A stretch of 64,000 nt of DNA from Vibrio sp. RE86 (GTDB lineage Bacteria > Pseudomonadota > Gammaproteobacteria > Enterobacterales > Vibrionaceae). Shown piece by piece: positions 19,734 through 29,240 of the stretch. Each line of letters begins with the position of its first letter. Position 1 is the stretch's first letter. The stretch is from contig NZ_VTXI01000013.1 in assembly GCF_013114545.1 (NCBI RefSeq), positions 49,496-113,495 of the forward strand. Direction: 5' to 3'. Below the pieces are notes generated by a model. It saw only the letters and a list, made by a program, of their open reading frames with translations, did no database searches and was not told the origin of the DNA. The translations under genes were made by a program, and so were the position numbers.

Positions 19734-20063
19734 ACGCCCTCCTTTGTTAAGAGCAGTGTACGTCGAAACCCTTCTTGACCTCAAATCTAAGGGGTAAAAA
19801 AACGTGACAGAACCATGATAAAAAACTCAATAAGACCCTACTACTAAAGGGCTATTAATACCCTATTCATATCTAACCAAACTTTGACTCAACGAAAGCA
19901 AAAAAAGGTGATCAACTTACTATTTTTATACGCTAGGTGCAGTATTATGTGCCACATAAGTCAGGACGGATTATACAGCCAAAAATTCTGCCGAACGGAT
20001 TCTTCAACTACAGAATGGCTAGAAATTAACTTTATTATCAGAATAAATATCTAAGGATCCTGT
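19734..20063. other. Divergent fxsA/aspA promoter region
   Basis: 330-bp non-coding region. It contains a perfect 15-bp palindrome (19945-19959, listed separately) and AT-rich stretches around TATACG at 19928. I found no full FNR box. Confidence 0.5.
19945..19959. promoter_or_regulatory. 15-bp palindrome upstream of aspA
   Basis: TTATGTG-C-CACATAA is a perfect inverted repeat about 105 bp before the aspA start codon, of operator-like size. The regulator is unknown; the half-site TTATGTG only loosely resembles a CRP half-site. Confidence 0.45.
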
Positions 20064-21515
20064 ATGGCTACCCTAACTGATGCATCTCAAGCAGCTAACC
20101 TTGCCACTCGTATCGAAGAAGACTTATTAGGCGAACGCCACGTACCCGCTGATGCGTACTACGGTATTCACACTCTTCGTGCCATCGAAAACTTCAACAT
20201 TTCAAACACAACCATCTCTGACGTACCTGAGTTCGTCCGTGGTATGGTGATGACGAAGAAAGCCGCAGCTCTTGCAAACAAAGAGCTTGGCGCGATTCCA
20301 AAAGACGTTGCAAACTACATTCTAGAAGCGTGTGATTTGATTCTTGAAACAGGTAAGTGCATGGATCAATTCCCGTCAGATGTCTTCCAAGGCGGTGCGG
20401 GCACGTCAGTGAATATGAACACCAACGAAGTAATCGCTAACGTTGCACTTGAAATCATGGGCAAAGAGAAAGGCCAATACGAGTTCATCAATCCAAATGA
20501 TCACGTAAACAAGAGCCAATCTACCAACTGTGCATACCCAACGGGCTTCCGTATTGCGGTTTACAACAGCGTTCACCAGCTAATGGAAGCGATCGAATAC
20601 CTTAAAGGCGCATTCGAGCTTAAATCTCAAGAGTTCAAAGATGTATTGAAGATGGGTCGAACTCAGCTTCAAGATGCCGTGCCTATGACGGTTGGCCAAG
20701 AGTTCCACGCTTGGGCAGTGACGCTAAATGAAGAGATTCGTGCCCTAGACTACACTTCTAAGCTACTGCTTGAGATTAACCTAGGTGCAACGGCGATTGG
20801 TACTGGTCTAAATGCTCCTGCAGGCTACCAAGCAACAGCGGTTAAACACCTTGCTGAAGTAACGGGTCTAGAAGTGGTACCAGCAGAAGACCTCATCGAA
20901 GCGACGTCTGACTGTGGTGCTTACGTAATGACGCACGGTGCGCTTAAACGTCTAGCGGTAAAACTGTCTAAGATCTGCAACGACCTTCGTCTACTTTCTT
21001 CTGGTCCTCGCGCTGGTCTAAACGAGCTGAACCTACCAGAAATGCAAGCAGGCTCATCAATCATGCCAGCGAAAGTAAACCCTGTTATCCCTGAAGTAGT
21101 AAACCAAGTTTGCTTTAAAGTTCTAGGTAACGACAACACGGTTTCTTTCGCAGCAGAAGGCGGCCAGCTACAGCTAAACGTAATGGAACCTGTGATCGCA
21201 CAAAGCGTATTTGAGTCTATCTCGCTACTGCACAACGCATGTGTCAACTTACGTGATAAGTGTGTTGATGGCATCACGGTAAACAAAGAAGTATGTGAAA
21301 ACTACGTTTACAACTCTATCGGTATCGTGACTTACCTAAACCCTTACATTGGCCACCACGAAGGTGACATTGTTGGTAAGATTTGTGCGGAAACAGGTAA
21401 GAGCGTACGTGAAGTGGTTCTAGAGCGCGGCCTACTGACGGCTGACGAACTTGATGACATTCTTTCTGTTGAAAACTTTATGCACCCAACGTATAAAGCC
21501 AAACGTTACGAGTAA
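20064..21515 (+). CDS. aspA: Aspartate ammonia-lyase
   Basis: Aspartase, reversible conversion of L-aspartate to fumarate and ammonia, 483 residues. The fumarase/aspartase signature [15 protein letters not shown] is present, with the [11 protein letters not shown] active-site loop and [15 protein letters not shown]. The N-terminal [20 protein letters not shown] is typical. The gene is rich in preferred codons, so it is probably highly expressed. dcuA follows after a terminator, as in E. coli, coupling fumarate production to C4-dicarboxylate exchange. Confidence 0.97.
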   Translation: MATLTDASQAANLATRIEEDLLGERHVPADAYYGIHTLRAIENFNISNTTISDVPEFVRGMVMTKKAAALANKELGAIPKDVANYILEACDLILETGKCMDQFPSDVFQGGAGTSVNMNTNEVIANVALEIMGKEKGQYEFINPNDHVNKSQSTNCAYPTGFRIAVYNSVHQLMEAIEYLKGAFELKSQEFKDVLKMGRTQLQDAVPMTVGQEFHAWAVTLNEEIRALDYTSKLLLEINLGATAIGTGLNAPAGYQATAVKHLAEVTGLEVVPAEDLIEATSDCGAYVMTHGALKRLAVKLSKICNDLRLLSSGPRAGLNELNLPEMQAGSSIMPAKVNPVIPEVVNQVCFKVLGNDNTVSFAAEGGQLQLNVMEPVIAQSVFESISLLHNACVNLRDKCVDGITVNKEVCENYVYNSIGIVTYLNPYIGHHEGDIVGKICAETGKSVREVVLERGLLTADELDDILSVENFMHPTYKAKRYE

Positions 21516-21526
21516 TCGAACAGATA

Positions 21527-21551
21527 AGGGTCCCATACGGGGCCCTTTTTT
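21527..21551 (+). terminator. Terminator after aspA
   Basis: AGGGTCCC (21527-21534), loop ATAC, GGGGCCCT, with one G-T pair, then a T-run. Some read-through into dcuA is likely given the pairing of the genes. Confidence 0.85.
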
Positions 21552-21600
21552 GGGCTCTTATACGGTTAACCACAATAATTCAAAGGTCTTTCCATTCCCA

Positions 21601-21635
21601 TTATCTAACTATTTAGACACTGAGTCGTTAGATAA
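21601..21635 (+). other. Hairpin in the dcuA leader
   Basis: TTATCTAAC (21601-21609) pairs with GTTAGATAA (21627-21635), with a 17-nt loop that can itself fold. It ends 34 nt before the dcuA start. It has no U-run, so it may be an operator or an RNA stability element. Confidence 0.4.
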
Positions 21636-21668
21636 TCAGAATCATTATTTACATTGAGAGGTATCAAT

Positions 21669-22976
21669 ATGGTAGCAGTCGAACTCTTTGTCGTTCTGCT
21701 CTTTATCTATTTAGGAGCAAGAATTGGCGGCATTGGTATTGGTCTAGCCGGTGGTGCAGGCGTTATCGCACTATCCCTGTTTTTGGGTGTACCCACTAGC
21801 CAAGCGTTCATCCCTATCGACGTTATTCTAATCATCATGTCAGTCATTACCGCAATTGCAGCAATGCAAGTCGCCGGTGGCCTTGACTGGATGGTACAAG
21901 TGGCGGAGAACTTTTTACGTAAGCACCCAGAGCGCATCACCTTTTACGCACCGATTGTGACTTTCCTAATGACATTGATGGCAGGTACAGGTCACACCGC
22001 ATTTTCTACTCTTCCTGTTATTGCAGAAGTCGCAAAAGGCCAAGGCGTGCGTCCTTCTCGCCCGCTTTCGATTGCGGTTGTTGCATCTCAAATTGCCATT
22101 ACAGCTTCACCAATTTCAGCGGCGGTTGTCGCGTTTGCAGCAATGCTGGCACCAATGGGCGTTGATTACCTAACACTGCTGGCTGTGTGCATTCCAACCA
22201 CTTTTGTAGCTTGTATGATCGGCGCATTCGTTGCCAACTTTATGGGCAGTGAGCTAAAAGACGATCCTGTTTACCAAGAACGTCTTGAGAAAGGCCTAAT
22301 CAAGCTATCAACAGAAGAGAAACGTGAAATTTTGCCAACAGCGAAAAAAGCGACTTACATCTTCCTTGCTGCGATTGGTTTTGTGGTGTGTTACGCAGCG
22401 GCCATTTCTAACTCGATTGGCCTAATCGAAAACCCAGCACTGGGCCGTAACGAAGCGATCATGACGGTCATGCTTGCTGCCGCAGCTGCTATCGTAATGA
22501 GCTGTAAAATCGACGCTGGCAAGATCCCAGGCGCAGCAACATTCCGCTCTGGTATGACAGCGTGTGTGTGTGTACTAGGTGTAGCATGGCTTGGTTCAAC
22601 GTTTGTAAACGCACACGTAGATGGCATCAAAGAAGTGGCCGGTGCACTGCTAGCAGATTACCCATGGATGCTGGCTATGGTACTGTTTTTTGCTTCAATG
22701 CTGCTTTACTCACAAGGTGCAACGACAGTTGCGCTAATGCCAGCAGCACTGGCTATCGGCGTAGCACCACTCACTGCTGTTGCTTCATTTGCGGCAGTAA
22801 GCGCCCTGTTTGTACTACCAACGTACCCAACACTGCTTGCAGCCGTTGAGATGGACGACACTGGCTCGACACGTATCGGTAAATACGTGTTTAACCACCC
22901 GTTCTTTATTCCGGGCGTCGCAACTATTGCATCGGCTGTTGCTCTTGGTTTCGCGTTTGGTGGTTTATTCATCTAG
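21669..22976 (+). CDS. dcuA: Anaerobic C4-dicarboxylate transporter DcuA
   Basis: Inner-membrane antiporter of 435 residues for fumarate, aspartate, malate and succinate. The ATG at 21669 (MVAVELFVVLLFIYLGARIG) has GAGAGG 7 nt upstream; an earlier ATG at 21654 adds five residues without a better site. About eleven hydrophobic segments are seen, with the family stretches AGTGHTAFSTLPVIAEVAKGQ and SQIAITASPISAAV. DcuA and DcuB are alike; the position after aspA favours DcuA. Confidence 0.93.
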   Translation: MVAVELFVVLLFIYLGARIGGIGIGLAGGAGVIALSLFLGVPTSQAFIPIDVILIIMSVITAIAAMQVAGGLDWMVQVAENFLRKHPERITFYAPIVTFLMTLMAGTGHTAFSTLPVIAEVAKGQGVRPSRPLSIAVVASQIAITASPISAAVVAFAAMLAPMGVDYLTLLAVCIPTTFVACMIGAFVANFMGSELKDDPVYQERLEKGLIKLSTEEKREILPTAKKATYIFLAAIGFVVCYAAAISNSIGLIENPALGRNEAIMTVMLAAAAAIVMSCKIDAGKIPGAATFRSGMTACVCVLGVAWLGSTFVNAHVDGIKEVAGALLADYPWMLAMVLFFASMLLYSQGATTVALMPAALAIGVAPLTAVASFAAVSALFVLPTYPTLLAAVEMDDTGSTRIGKYVFNHPFFIPGVATIASAVALGFAFGGLFI

Positions 22977-22993
22977 TTTAAATACATCATATA

Positions 22994-23016
22994 AGGGAGC
23001 TTCGGCTCCCTTTTTT
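22994..23016 (+). terminator. Terminator after dcuA
   Basis: GGGAGC-TTCG-GCTCCC with a UUCG tetraloop (22995-23010), followed by six T. Confidence 0.92.
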
Positions 23017-23441
23017 ATTTTCTTAAACGTAAAAAACCCCAGATCACACTTTATTTTTGACTTTAATCAATAAACCTTCCAAAAGTTAATCTTGAATTTT
23101 ATTTCCATCATTTGAATAAAATTCCCTCCCTATTAAGAACAAGACAAAGAGTCTCATAAAGTAAGGCTTAGATTTAAAATGGCGAGAATATTAATCCACA
23201 CTTTTTAAACAAATACCCTTATAAAAAACACCCCAAAATTTCCGGCCAAATATCACCACAATAATTTGTGAAGATCGACAAAGTTAGCTTTATCGCCTCG
23301 CATTAGAATGTCTGTAAAGGTTAAACACCTAATAAGAATTCCAAATACTAATAACTTCCCTACAGAGTTATTTTTCTAATAACAATGAGTCGCTGATTCA
23401 CTTTTATTTATTGGTATATGAATAAAAGTAAGGAGATAGCC
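23017..23441. other. Promoter region of the arcD-like gene
   Basis: AT-rich gap with no ORF of coding character. It includes an FNR-like box (23057-23070, listed separately). A TGAATAAAAG half-site resembling an ArgR half-box lies just before the ribosome-binding site. Confidence 0.5.
23057..23070. promoter_or_regulatory. FNR-like box upstream of the arcD-like gene
   Basis: TTGAC-TTTA-ATCAA matches the FNR consensus TTGAT-N4-ATCAA with one mismatch. It lies 370 bp before the transporter ATG, far for a classical class II site, so the transcript may start well upstream. Confidence 0.45.
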
Positions 23442-24890
23442 ATGACAACCCAAACTGTACCGACTGAAGAGAAAAAAGGCGGCTTCTTTGCCAACTTTAA
23501 ATTCCCATCTGCTTACACCATCCTTTTTGTACTGATCGCTCTCGTAGCCATGCTGACGTGGATTGTTCCTGCTGGCCAATATGACCGTGCAATGAACGAA
23601 GACCTCGGGCGTGAAGTTCCTGTAACAGGCACCTATCAAGCCGTAGAGGGCAACCCTCAAGGTGTGATTGATGTTCTACTAGCACCTATCGATGGTTTCT
23701 ACGACCACAACAGTTACGAAGCAGCCGCGATTGACGTATCCCTATTCATTCTTGTGATTGGCGGTTTCTTAGGGCTTGTAACGAAAACCGGCGCGATTGA
23801 TGCGGGGATAGAACGAGTCACGCATCGCTTACAAGGCCGAGAAGAGATGATGATCCCTATCTTAATGGCACTCTTTGCCGCAGGGGGCACCGTCTACGGC
23901 ATGGCTGAAGAATCGCTACCTTTCTACACTCTACTAGTACCTGTCATGATGGCAGCGCGATTTGACCCATTGGTTGCTGCAGCTACGGTATTGCTTGGTG
24001 CTGGTATCGGCGTTCTTGGCTCAACCATCAACCCATTCGCAACCGTGATTGCCGCTAACGCTTCAGGCATTCCATTTACCGATGGCATTATGCTGCGTGT
24101 TTTAATGCTGGTGATTGGCTACGGCATCTGTGTCGCTTACGTGATGCGTTACGCTCGCATGGTTCGTGCGGATCAAAGCAAATCAATTGTTTACGATAAA
24201 TATCAAGAGAACAAAGCGCACTTCCTAGGTAATCAATCGGAAGAGGGCCTTGAGTTCACGACAACACGTAAAATCATTCTGACCATCTTTGGTGGCTCTT
24301 TCGGTGTGATGATTTACGGCGTATCCGTTGCTGGTTGGTGGATGGCAGAGATCTCTGCAATGTTCCTCGCAGCAACAATCCTTGTTGGCCTAGTGGCACG
24401 CATGAGCGAAGAGGACTTTACCAACAGCTTTATCGACGGCGCTCGTGACCTACTTGGCGTTGCTCTTATCATCGGTATTGCTCGCGGCATCGTAGTGGTT
24501 ATGGACCGCGGTATGATCACCGATACTATCTTGTTCTCGGCAGAACAGATGGTGACGGGTCTATCGTCAGTGGTCTTCATTAACGTGATGTTCTTCTTGG
24601 AGATTCTATTGTCGTTCCTTGTTCCTTCAACGTCAGGTCTAGCAGTATTAACCATGCCTATCATGGCACCGCTTGCTGACTTTGCTGGTGTAGGTCGTGA
24701 ACTTGTTATCACTGCTTACCAGTCTGCTTCAGGTCTAGTGAACTTAATTACGCCGACATCAGCGGTGGTAATGGGTGGTTTGGCTATCGCTCGTGTGCCA
24801 TACGTTCGCTGGGTTAAATGGGTTGCACCACTCCTCGCGATTCTGACCCTGTTCTGCATCGTATGTCTAAGTGTTGCAGCTCTAATCTAA
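23442..24890 (+). CDS. ArcD/YfcC-type transporter, likely arginine:ornithine exchanger
   Basis: Inner-membrane carrier of the YfcC/ArcD (DcuC-like ion transporter) family, 482 residues. The ATG at 23442 has AAGGAGAT 4 nt upstream. About twelve hydrophobic segments are seen, with family blocks PSAYTILFVLIALVAMLTWI, AAGGTVYGMAEESLPFY, LGAGIGVLGSTINPFA and FLVPSTSGLAVLTMPIMAPL. Its position before arcA-arcC-argF suggests arginine uptake in exchange for ornithine. It has its own terminator and is 0.8 kb from arcA, so it is a separate transcription unit. The substrate is inferred from context. Confidence 0.8.
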   Translation: MTTQTVPTEEKKGGFFANFKFPSAYTILFVLIALVAMLTWIVPAGQYDRAMNEDLGREVPVTGTYQAVEGNPQGVIDVLLAPIDGFYDHNSYEAAAIDVSLFILVIGGFLGLVTKTGAIDAGIERVTHRLQGREEMMIPILMALFAAGGTVYGMAEESLPFYTLLVPVMMAARFDPLVAAATVLLGAGIGVLGSTINPFATVIAANASGIPFTDGIMLRVLMLVIGYGICVAYVMRYARMVRADQSKSIVYDKYQENKAHFLGNQSEEGLEFTTTRKIILTIFGGSFGVMIYGVSVAGWWMAEISAMFLAATILVGLVARMSEEDFTNSFIDGARDLLGVALIIGIARGIVVVMDRGMITDTILFSAEQMVTGLSSVVFINVMFFLEILLSFLVPSTSGLAVLTMPIMAPLADFAGVGRELVITAYQSASGLVNLITPTSAVVMGGLAIARVPYVRWVKWVAPLLAILTLFCIVCLSVAALI

Positions 24891-24942
24891 TCTGGTCATT
24901 TCTTTTCCTTACCCAGGCTCACAGGAAGTGAGCCCTCTCCCA

Positions 24943-24966
24943 AAGCCGCCTCAGTGCGGCTTTTCT
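24943..24966 (+). terminator. Terminator after the arcD-like gene
   Basis: AAGCCGC (24943-24949), 6-nt loop, GCGGCTT, then TTTCTT. Confidence 0.8.
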
Positions 24967-25040
24967 TGTGTTTGGAGAGCTGGAGAGATTCTTAAGTGTT
25001 GGCACTTAAGTTGAACCCTTTTATTTCAATAATTTATTCT

Positions 25041-25143
25041 GTCATCCTCAAGAGCGAGGAACGAACGAATTGGGGATCTCGTAAAGCTAGTCGCACTATT
25101 TTAGAGATTCCCTATTCTCTCCTTCGTCGCTCTATGGAATGAC
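25041..25143. repeat. 103-bp palindromic repeat element
   Basis: Two arms of about 40 bp face each other. The left arm begins GTCATCCTCAAGAGCGAGGA and ends GGGGATCTC. The right arm begins GAGATTCCC and ends TATGGAATGAC. Their complements match over most of their length, including GAGCGA, GAAcGA and GGGAtCTC blocks. The centre is 25081-25103. It has no ORF. I believe similar palindromes are scattered in vibrio genomes, but this is from memory. Confidence 0.75.
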
Positions 25144-25622
25144 CAATTCAATTAACACCATTCAATAAATCTATATTTTCCGACATTTAATAATAAGAAA
25201 AACTATCGTAGTTAATTAACTTTATTAATCTAACTTACTTTAGTGCTTGGTATGTTTTAAATAGCCAATGTGATCAGAACAACATTTATCACCAAATATT
25301 TTGTTATCAAAGAATTAATTCGCAACTCAAAATCAATTATCTAAGAATTTAGAGTGCATATTTCCACTCTATTCATTGTTTTATCACTGCAATAAAATTG
25401 AATATTTTTCCCATTAACCATACCCAGCCTTACACAGTGAATAAACCGATGCATAAACTTCCCTACTTAATGGCTAATTAGGGCATTTACATCCAAGCAA
25501 CAACTGAATAGATATTGTTAAAAGCCTTGTAAATCAAGGCTTCGAGCATAAAAAACGAACTGTGATTGACCTCTAAGATCCCCCCGCCAACAAGAGTAAT
25601 ATGAATTCCAGAAACAAAATAA

Positions 25623-25640
25623 GTGAATAAATAAATTCAC
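25623..25640. promoter_or_regulatory. ArgR-like palindrome upstream of arcA
   Basis: GTGAAT-AAATAA-ATTCAC is a perfect inverted repeat 74 bp before the arcA start. The half-sites TGAAT/ATTCA are those of the ArgR ARG box, but the spacer is 6 rather than 4. An ArgR-family gene lies 5.5 kb downstream. Confidence 0.5.
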
Positions 25641-25713
25641 CAACCTATTCCCTACAAATTAAATATTAGTTTTAAACATTAAAACTAAATAGAAATATAA
25701 GAGAGATACGATC

Positions 25714-26937
25714 ATGAGTAAGTTATACGTAGGTTCTGAAATCGGTCAATTACGTCGCGTTCTTGTTCACCGTCCAAGACGCGCTCTCACTCACTTAACA
25801 CCTTCTAACTGCCATGACTTGCTGTTTGATGATGTGCTTGCGGTAGAACGTGCAGGTAAAGAGCACGATGTGTTCACACAAACACTGCGTGACCAAGGCG
25901 TTGAGGTTTTACTACTGACTGACCTTCTTGCTGACACACTTGCCGTTCCAGAAGCAAAAGACTGGCTACTGAACCGTCAAGTATCTGATTACCGTTTGGG
26001 TAAGACATTCGCTAACGATGTGCGCTGCTACCTAGGCGACTTACCAAACCTTGAACTAGCAAAAATCCTAACAGGTGGTCTGTCTTACGCTGAGATGCCA
26101 ATGAAGTCTTCTTCAATGATGCAAGGTCTTCATGCTCCAACTGATTTCATTATCGAACCACTACCGAACCACCTATTCACTCGTGATACGTCATGCTGGG
26201 TATACGGCGGTGTGTCTATCAACCCAATGGCAAAACCAGCTCGTCAACGTGAAACCAACCATGTTCGCGCGATTTACCGCTGGCACCCTACCTTCGCTGG
26301 CCAAGACTTTATCAAGTACTTCGGTGACGAAGAGACCATCAACTACGACAACTCAACGATCGAAGGTGGTGACGTACTTGTTATTGGTCGTGGCACTGTA
26401 CTTATCGGTATGTCTGAGCGCACAACTGCACAAGGTGTTGAACACTTAGCGTCAGGTCTATTCAAACACGGTCAGGCGAAACAAGTGATTGCAATGGAGC
26501 TGCCAAAACACCGCTCTTGCATGCACTTAGACACCGTAATGACACACATGAACGAAGACACCTTCTCTGTTTACCCAGAAGTGGTTCGTAAAGATGTTAA
26601 ATGCTGGAGCTTAACAGGTGATGCATCTGGTGCTGTTAATGTGAAAGAAGAAGGCTACTTCGTAACAGCGATTGAGAAAGCGCTTGGTGTTGGTCAGCTA
26701 AATCTAATCACAACAGGTGGTGACAACTTCCACGCAGAACGTGAGCAATGGAACGACGCAAACAACGTTCTTACTGTGAAACCAGGTGTGGTTGTCGGTT
26801 ACGAAGGCAATACCTACACCAACGAGAAATATGACAAAGCAGGCATCACAGTTCTACCAATCCCAGGTGATGAACTTGGCCGTGGCCGTGGCGGTGCTCG
26901 CTGCATGAGCTGCCCAATCGAACGTGATGGTATCTAA
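25714..26937 (+). CDS. arcA: Arginine deiminase
   Basis: Hydrolyses L-arginine to citrulline and ammonia, the first step of the arginine deiminase (ADI) pathway; 407 residues. It opens [17 protein letters not shown]. Active-site landmarks are [10 protein letters not shown], the IEGGDVLVI loop, HLDTVMTHM, and the nucleophilic Cys in [13 protein letters not shown] at the C-terminus. It is codon-optimised. arcC follows after 63 nt containing a hairpin. Despite the shared symbol it is unrelated to the ArcA redox response regulator. Confidence 0.97.
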   Translation: MSKLYVGSEIGQLRRVLVHRPRRALTHLTPSNCHDLLFDDVLAVERAGKEHDVFTQTLRDQGVEVLLLTDLLADTLAVPEAKDWLLNRQVSDYRLGKTFANDVRCYLGDLPNLELAKILTGGLSYAEMPMKSSSMMQGLHAPTDFIIEPLPNHLFTRDTSCWVYGGVSINPMAKPARQRETNHVRAIYRWHPTFAGQDFIKYFGDEETINYDNSTIEGGDVLVIGRGTVLIGMSERTTAQGVEHLASGLFKHGQAKQVIAMELPKHRSCMHLDTVMTHMNEDTFSVYPEVVRKDVKCWSLTGDASGAVNVKEEGYFVTAIEKALGVGQLNLITTGGDNFHAEREQWNDANNVLTVKPGVVVGYEGNTYTNEKYDKAGITVLPIPGDELGRGRGGARCMSCPIERDGI

Positions 26938-26957
26938 GCCTACTCAACCAATGACTC

Positions 26958-26980
26958 GGCGGGAGACTTATCCTCCCGCC
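26958..26980 (+). other. Intercistronic hairpin between arcA and arcC
   Basis: GGCGGGAG (26958-26965), 7-nt loop, CTCCCGCC (26973-26980), perfect and GC-rich. There is no T-run after it, so it is more likely an mRNA processing or stability element than a terminator. Confidence 0.65.
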
Positions 26981-27000
26981 CCTGCAGAGAGATTAAAACA

Positions 27001-27912
27001 ATGAAAAAACAAACTGTTGTTGTCGCACTCGGTGGTAATGCTCTTCTTCGTCGTGGTGAACCATTAGAAGCTGAAGTCCAACGCCACAATATTGAACTTG
27101 CTGTTAAAGCCATTTCTGAAATTGCACAAGAGTACAACGTCGTACTTGTGCATGGTAACGGCCCTCAAGTGGGTTTACTGGCTCTACAAGGCCTAGAGTA
27201 CAAGAAAGTTGCTCCTTATCCGCTTGATGTATTGGGCAGTGAAACTCAGGGCATGATCGGCTACATGCTGATGCAAGAGTTCAAAAACCAAATGCCTCAC
27301 GTCAACGCAACCTGCATGTTGACGCAAATGACGGTTGATCCAAAAGACCCTGCATTTGCTGACCCAACGAAGCCAATCGGGCCAATCTATGAAGAAGCAG
27401 AAGCTCGTGAATTGGCTGAGAAGTACCACTGGACAATTAAACCTGACGGTCAACACTTCCGCCGCGTTGTTCCAAGCCCTCAGCCAACAGGCATCATCGA
27501 ACATGAAGCGATTACCAAACTCATCGATGAAGGTCACTTGGTGATCTGTACTGGTGGTGGCGGTATTCCAGTTAAACGTGAAAACGGCAAATTGGTCGGT
27601 GTTGAAGCCGTTATCGACAAAGACATGTCGGCAGCATTCCTAGCTAAACAGCTAGATGCAGATGCGCTACTGATTCTGACTGATGCTGACGCGGTATATC
27701 TCGATTGGGGCAAACCTACTCAACATGCTCTGCGCAGCACTAACCCAACTGAGCTTGCTAAATACCAGTTCGACGCAGGCTCTATGGGGCCAAAAATTGA
27801 AGCATCGTGCGAATTCATCAAGCAAGGTGGCAAAGTGGTTGGCATCGGCTCGCTAGAAGATGGTCTACGCATCCTAGAAGGCACCGCTGGCACAAATATC
27901 GTCAAAGCTTAA
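27001..27912 (+). CDS. arcC: Carbamate kinase
   Basis: Last enzyme of the ADI pathway: carbamoyl phosphate plus ADP gives ATP, ammonia and CO2. It has 303 residues of the amino-acid kinase fold. It starts KKQTVVVALGGNALLRRGE; other landmarks are VLVHGNGPQVG, ICTGGGGIPV, VIDKDMSAAFLAKQL and LLILTDADAVYLDWG. It lies between arcA and argF. AGAGA precedes the ATG by about 8 nt. Confidence 0.96.
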   Translation: MKKQTVVVALGGNALLRRGEPLEAEVQRHNIELAVKAISEIAQEYNVVLVHGNGPQVGLLALQGLEYKKVAPYPLDVLGSETQGMIGYMLMQEFKNQMPHVNATCMLTQMTVDPKDPAFADPTKPIGPIYEEAEARELAEKYHWTIKPDGQHFRRVVPSPQPTGIIEHEAITKLIDEGHLVICTGGGGIPVKRENGKLVGVEAVIDKDMSAAFLAKQLDADALLILTDADAVYLDWGKPTQHALRSTNPTELAKYQFDAGSMGPKIEASCEFIKQGGKVVGIGSLEDGLRILEGTAGTNIVKA

Positions 27913-27940
27913 CGACTTCATTACTCAAGACAAAATTATC

Positions 27941-27980
27941 TGCGCTTTCTTACCTCTTTCCCTGCAACCGAGAAAGCGCA
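27941..27980 (+). other. Intercistronic hairpin between arcC and argF
   Basis: TGCGCTTTCT (27941-27950) pairs perfectly with AGAAAGCGCA (27971-27980) around a 20-nt loop, ending about 25 nt before the argF start. No U-run follows on the coding strand. It parallels the hairpin between arcA and arcC. Confidence 0.6.
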
Positions 27981-28005
27981 ATCAAAACATAAGAAGGAAA
28001 ACATC

Positions 28006-29016
28006 ATGGCTTTTAACCTACGTAACCGTAACTTCCTAAAACTATTAGACTTTACTCCACGTGAAATCCAGCACTTCTTGGACCTATCGGCGGAACTGAA
28101 AAAAGCGAAATACAACGGCTATGAGCAACCTCGCCTAAAAGGCAAAAACATTGCGTTAATCTTCGAAAAAACATCAACTCGTACTCGCTGTGCGTTTGAA
28201 GTCGCGGCCTTTGACCAAGGCGCGCAAGTTTCTTACTTAGGCCCATCTGGCTCTCAGATCGGCCACAAAGAATCAATGAAAGATACGGCTCGCGTTCTTG
28301 GTCGCATGTACGACGGCATTGAGTACCGTGGTTTTGGTCAAGAGATCGTTGAAGAGCTAGGTGCCTACGCTGGTGTACCAGTATGGAACGGCCTGACTGA
28401 TGAGTTCCACCCAACTCAAATTCTTGCTGACTTCCTAACCATGATGGAACACGGCCGTGGCAAACAACTGCACGAAATGAAGTTTGCTTACCTTGGTGAT
28501 GCTCGCAACAACATGGGTAACTCGCTAATGGTTGGCGCAGCGAAGATGGGCATGGACATCCGCCTAGTGGCTCCAAAAGCGTTCTGGCCAGAAGAAGAGC
28601 TAGTCGCAACTTGTCGCGAAATCGCTGAAGAGACTGGTGCGAAAATTACCCTAACTGAAGACGTTCAGGAAGGCGTTCAAGGTTGTGATTACCTATACAC
28701 TGACGTGTGGGTATCTATGGGCGAAGCGAAAGAAGCATGGGCTGAGCGTATCAACCTAATGATGCCTTACCAGGTCAACATGGAAATGCTAAAAGCGACA
28801 GGCAACCCACATGTGAAATTCATGCACTGTCTACCTGCATTCCACGGTGAAGACACGACAGTAGGTAAGCAGTTAGCAGCGGAATACCCTCAACTAAAAG
28901 ACGGTGTGGAAGTAACAGATGAAGTGGTTGAGTCTAAACACTCTATCGTCTTCGATGAAGCGGAAAACCGTATGCACACAATCAAAGCGGTAATGGTTGC
29001 GACTCTAGGCGACTAA
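28006..29016 (+). CDS. argF: Ornithine carbamoyltransferase
   Basis: Interconverts citrulline plus phosphate with ornithine plus carbamoyl phosphate. It has 336 residues. The carbamoyl-phosphate site [12 protein letters not shown], the [13 protein letters not shown] loop, the HPTQILADF segment and the catalytic HCLPAFHG are all present. Placement after arcA-arcC makes it the catabolic enzyme of the ADI pathway (arcB role). In vibrios the same gene is often called argF and may also serve synthesis; the sequence does not decide. A long-stemmed terminator follows. Confidence 0.95.
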   Translation: MAFNLRNRNFLKLLDFTPREIQHFLDLSAELKKAKYNGYEQPRLKGKNIALIFEKTSTRTRCAFEVAAFDQGAQVSYLGPSGSQIGHKESMKDTARVLGRMYDGIEYRGFGQEIVEELGAYAGVPVWNGLTDEFHPTQILADFLTMMEHGRGKQLHEMKFAYLGDARNNMGNSLMVGAAKMGMDIRLVAPKAFWPEEELVATCREIAEETGAKITLTEDVQEGVQGCDYLYTDVWVSMGEAKEAWAERINLMMPYQVNMEMLKATGNPHVKFMHCLPAFHGEDTTVGKQLAAEYPQLKDGVEVTDEVVESKHSIVFDEAENRMHTIKAVMVATLGD

Positions 29017-29025
29017 TCTGCAGGG

Positions 29026-29085
29026 AAATGCGGGTGGCATGATGACTCTTCTCGATTACGTCTGAATAAAGCCCGCATTTTTTTT
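29026..29085 (+). terminator. Terminator after argF
   Basis: AAATGCGGG (29026-29034) pairs with CCCGCATTT (29072-29080) across a long loop, followed by a T-run. It closes the arcA-arcC-argF unit. Confidence 0.7.
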
Positions 29086-29212
29086 CATGGAAGATTAGCA
29101 AACTTGATGACAAAAACGCCCACAAGCAAGATCGGCCAAAGGCTGGTTAAAAGTTTCGAAAAGATGCGAAACACGCATAAAAATCCAATTTTTGGATACT
29201 TCATTCGAACGC

Positions 29213-29240
29213 TTGCGTGGCGTTTTTTTGTGCGTATAAT
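29213..29240 (+). promoter_or_regulatory. Sigma-70 promoter of pyrL-pyrBI
   Basis: TTGCGT (29213-29218), 16-bp spacer, then a perfect TATAAT (29235-29240). It lies 29 nt before the pyrL start codon. A small hairpin ATCCAA-TTT-TTGGAT lies just upstream near 29183. Confidence 0.75.

Larger units (their letters stand above)
24967..25713. other. Long AT-rich gap between arcD and arcA
   Basis: About 750 bp without an ORF of coding character. It contains a 103-bp palindromic element (25041-25143), very AT-rich DNA from 25150 to 25500, and an 18-bp inverted repeat at 25623 near the arcA start. It is probably the arcA promoter region with distant regulation. Confidence 0.6.

Noticed and set aside
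23376..23660. 94-codon minus-strand ORF over the start of the arcD-like gene
   Set aside because: No ribosome-binding site and antisense to the conserved N-terminal segment.
24314..24712. 132-codon minus-strand ORF inside the arcD-like gene
   Set aside because: Antisense to a membrane protein with strong family motifs; Thr/Arg/Pro-rich composition typical of shadow frames.
28052..28609. 185-codon minus-strand ORF inside argF
   Set aside because: It is a shadow of a codon-biased gene; the argF frame has all family motifs, and the antisense product is Arg/Leu/Ser-rich with no recognisable domain.
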